Shown here: positions 63,501 through 64,000 of the stretch, in pieces
How positions within the stretch are numbered: position 1 is the first letter of the stretch
Layout of the letters: the number at the start of each line of letters is the position of its first letter
Origin: Calliopsis andreniformis
Lineage: Eukaryota > Arthropoda > Insecta > Hymenoptera > Andrenidae
Length of the DNA: 64,000 bases
Assembly (NCBI RefSeq): GCF_051401765.1
Contig: NW_027480505.1
Span: forward strand, 372,001-436,000
Reading direction: 5' to 3'
Notes under the pieces: model-generated
What the model was told of the DNA's origin: nothing
Database searches by the model: none
Seen by the model: the letters and a program-made list of their open reading frames with translations, nothing else
Translations under genes and position numbers: made by a program

Positions 63501-64000
63501 ATAAAATACAATATAAATATAACAGTTTTTCCATTGTATAAAGAGAATAATAGCAACCAGTGTGAAAGTTATGGTCATTTCTACGTTCCGAGCAACCTAG
63601 GCCTCACTCTAGCGCGTTGCTCCACCGGATCGAATAGCTAGGGACTTAGAATTCAACGCCATAAGTATAAAACACAATATAAGTACAACAGTTTTTCCAT
63701 CGTATAAAATGAATAATTGCCACCAGTGTGAAAGTTATGGTCATTTCTACATTCCGAGCAACCTAGGCTTCACTCTAGGCTGTTGCTCCACCAGATCAAA
63801 TAGTTAGGGCCTAAGAAGTCAACGCCAGAAGCATAAAATACAACATAAATACAATAGATTTTCCATCGTATATAATGTATATCTGCAAACAGTGTGAAAG
63901 TAATGGTCATTTCTACGTAGCGGGCAACCTAGGCTCCACTCTCGGGCGTTGCTCCACGAAATCAAATGGCTAGGGCCTTAGGAGTCAGCGCCAGAAGCAT
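63500..64000 (+). repeat. Satellite monomers at the right edge; array continues beyond the window
   Basis: Three monomers. The last (CAACATAAATACAATAG, TATATAATGTATATC, GTAGCGGGCAACC, CACGAAATCAAATGG) equals the type at 43.1, 47.25, 49.25 and 56.4 kb. The window ends in mid-monomer at AGAAGCAT, so the array is not bounded on this side. The left side also starts in mid-monomer. Confidence 0.85.

Larger units (their letters stand above)
1..64000 (+). repeat. 166-bp tandem satellite array filling the whole window
   Basis: Seen directly: every part of the window is a copy of a unit of about 166 bp, head to tail, in one orientation. Counting from AACCTAGG as base 1, landmarks are CCTAGG (3-8), CTCTAGGG (14-21), AGATCGAATAG (35-45), TTAGGGCC (45-52), CATAAAATACAATATAAATA (about 73-92), TTTTTCCATCGTATAAAACG (about 99-118), CCAGTGTGAAAG (about 130-141) and GTTCCGGGC (end). 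The landmark positions fit 383 steps in 63,542 bp, so I infer no sizeable insertion of other DNA. Consensus GC is about 41% (68 of 166). Known of such arrays: nucleosome-scale monomers with HORs are typical of centromeric or pericentromeric satellites. The centromeric role here is inference. I do not recognise the family. No gene lies in any stretch. Confidence 0.97.

Noticed and set aside
1..64000. TTAGGG in each monomer as a telomere-type repeat
   Set aside because: It occurs once per 166 bp and never in tandem, so it is not telomeric or interstitial telomeric sequence.
1..64000. CRISPR-like regular spacing
   Set aside because: The whole 166-bp unit is repeated with no unique spacers, no leader and no cas genes, and the period is far too long.
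1..64000. Transposable element, rRNA, tRNA or other unique insertion
   Set aside because: The repeat register is continuous from end to end with tiny cumulative drift, and reading both strands showed no terminal repeats, target-site duplications, tRNA-like boxes or rRNA-like sequence.
1..64000. Assignment to a named satellite family or species from the 166-bp length
   Set aside because: Monomers of about 160-180 bp are common in molluscs, insects, plants and vertebrates. I do not recognise this consensus, and length alone is not evidence. A search of satellite and genome databases with the consensus would decide it.

Overview
This window looks like the interior of one eukaryotic satellite-DNA array. 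From base 1 to base 64000 it is a head-to-tail tandem repeat with a basic unit of about 166 bp, and I see no gene, RNA gene, transposon or unique spacer. A conserved landmark (the C opening CAACCTAGG) falls at positions 51, 217, 3537, 11818, 19609, 29397, 39851, 49980 and 63593. The whole span fits 383 monomer steps with a net loss of only 36 bp (mean about 165.9 bp), so roughly 385 monomers are present, all in one orientation. The working consensus is about 41% GC. Unit length, head-to-tail order and nested higher-order repeats (HORs) are what one expects of centromeric or pericentromeric satellites in animals and plants. I do not recognise the family or the species. The consensus has no CpG deficit, which leans away from a genome with heavy germline CpG methylation.

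Layout. 1-3.85 kb: monomers carrying short HORs, namely a dimer repeated three times and a trimer repeated twice. 3.85-10.8 kb: two almost identical copies of a 3478-bp, 21-monomer HOR. 10.8-12.15 kb: a partial third copy with a nested 993-bp (6-monomer) duplication. 12.15-13.5 kb: divergent monomers. 13.5-16.9 kb: a rearranged, older relative of the 21-mer. 16.9-33.8 kb: mostly divergent monomers with spaced pairwise block duplications (offsets near 1993, 2158, 2325, 2488, 3819 and 7465 bp). 33.8-38.9 kb: a 19/20-monomer repeat pair. 38.9-64 kb: a distinct, more homogeneous zone with its own diagnostic variants, alternating 12- and 13-monomer HORs, and a block of about 4.1 kb near-identically repeated about 7 kb away.

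The array shows the signature of unequal exchange and conversion acting in register: almost every duplication offset is close to a whole number of monomers, copies often differ by exactly one missing monomer, and hybrid monomers occur at junctions. Recurrent sequence features inside the monomer are a CCTAGG-centred imperfect dyad, a TTAGG/CCTAA mini-palindrome, and an A/T segment that reads as a perfect TATA-box match in some monomers and as AATAAA in others. These are the only candidate functional signals. Open reading frames are short (121 codons at most) and are by-products of the repeat. All similarities were judged by eye, so block edges are good to a few tens of bases and no alignment scores are given.
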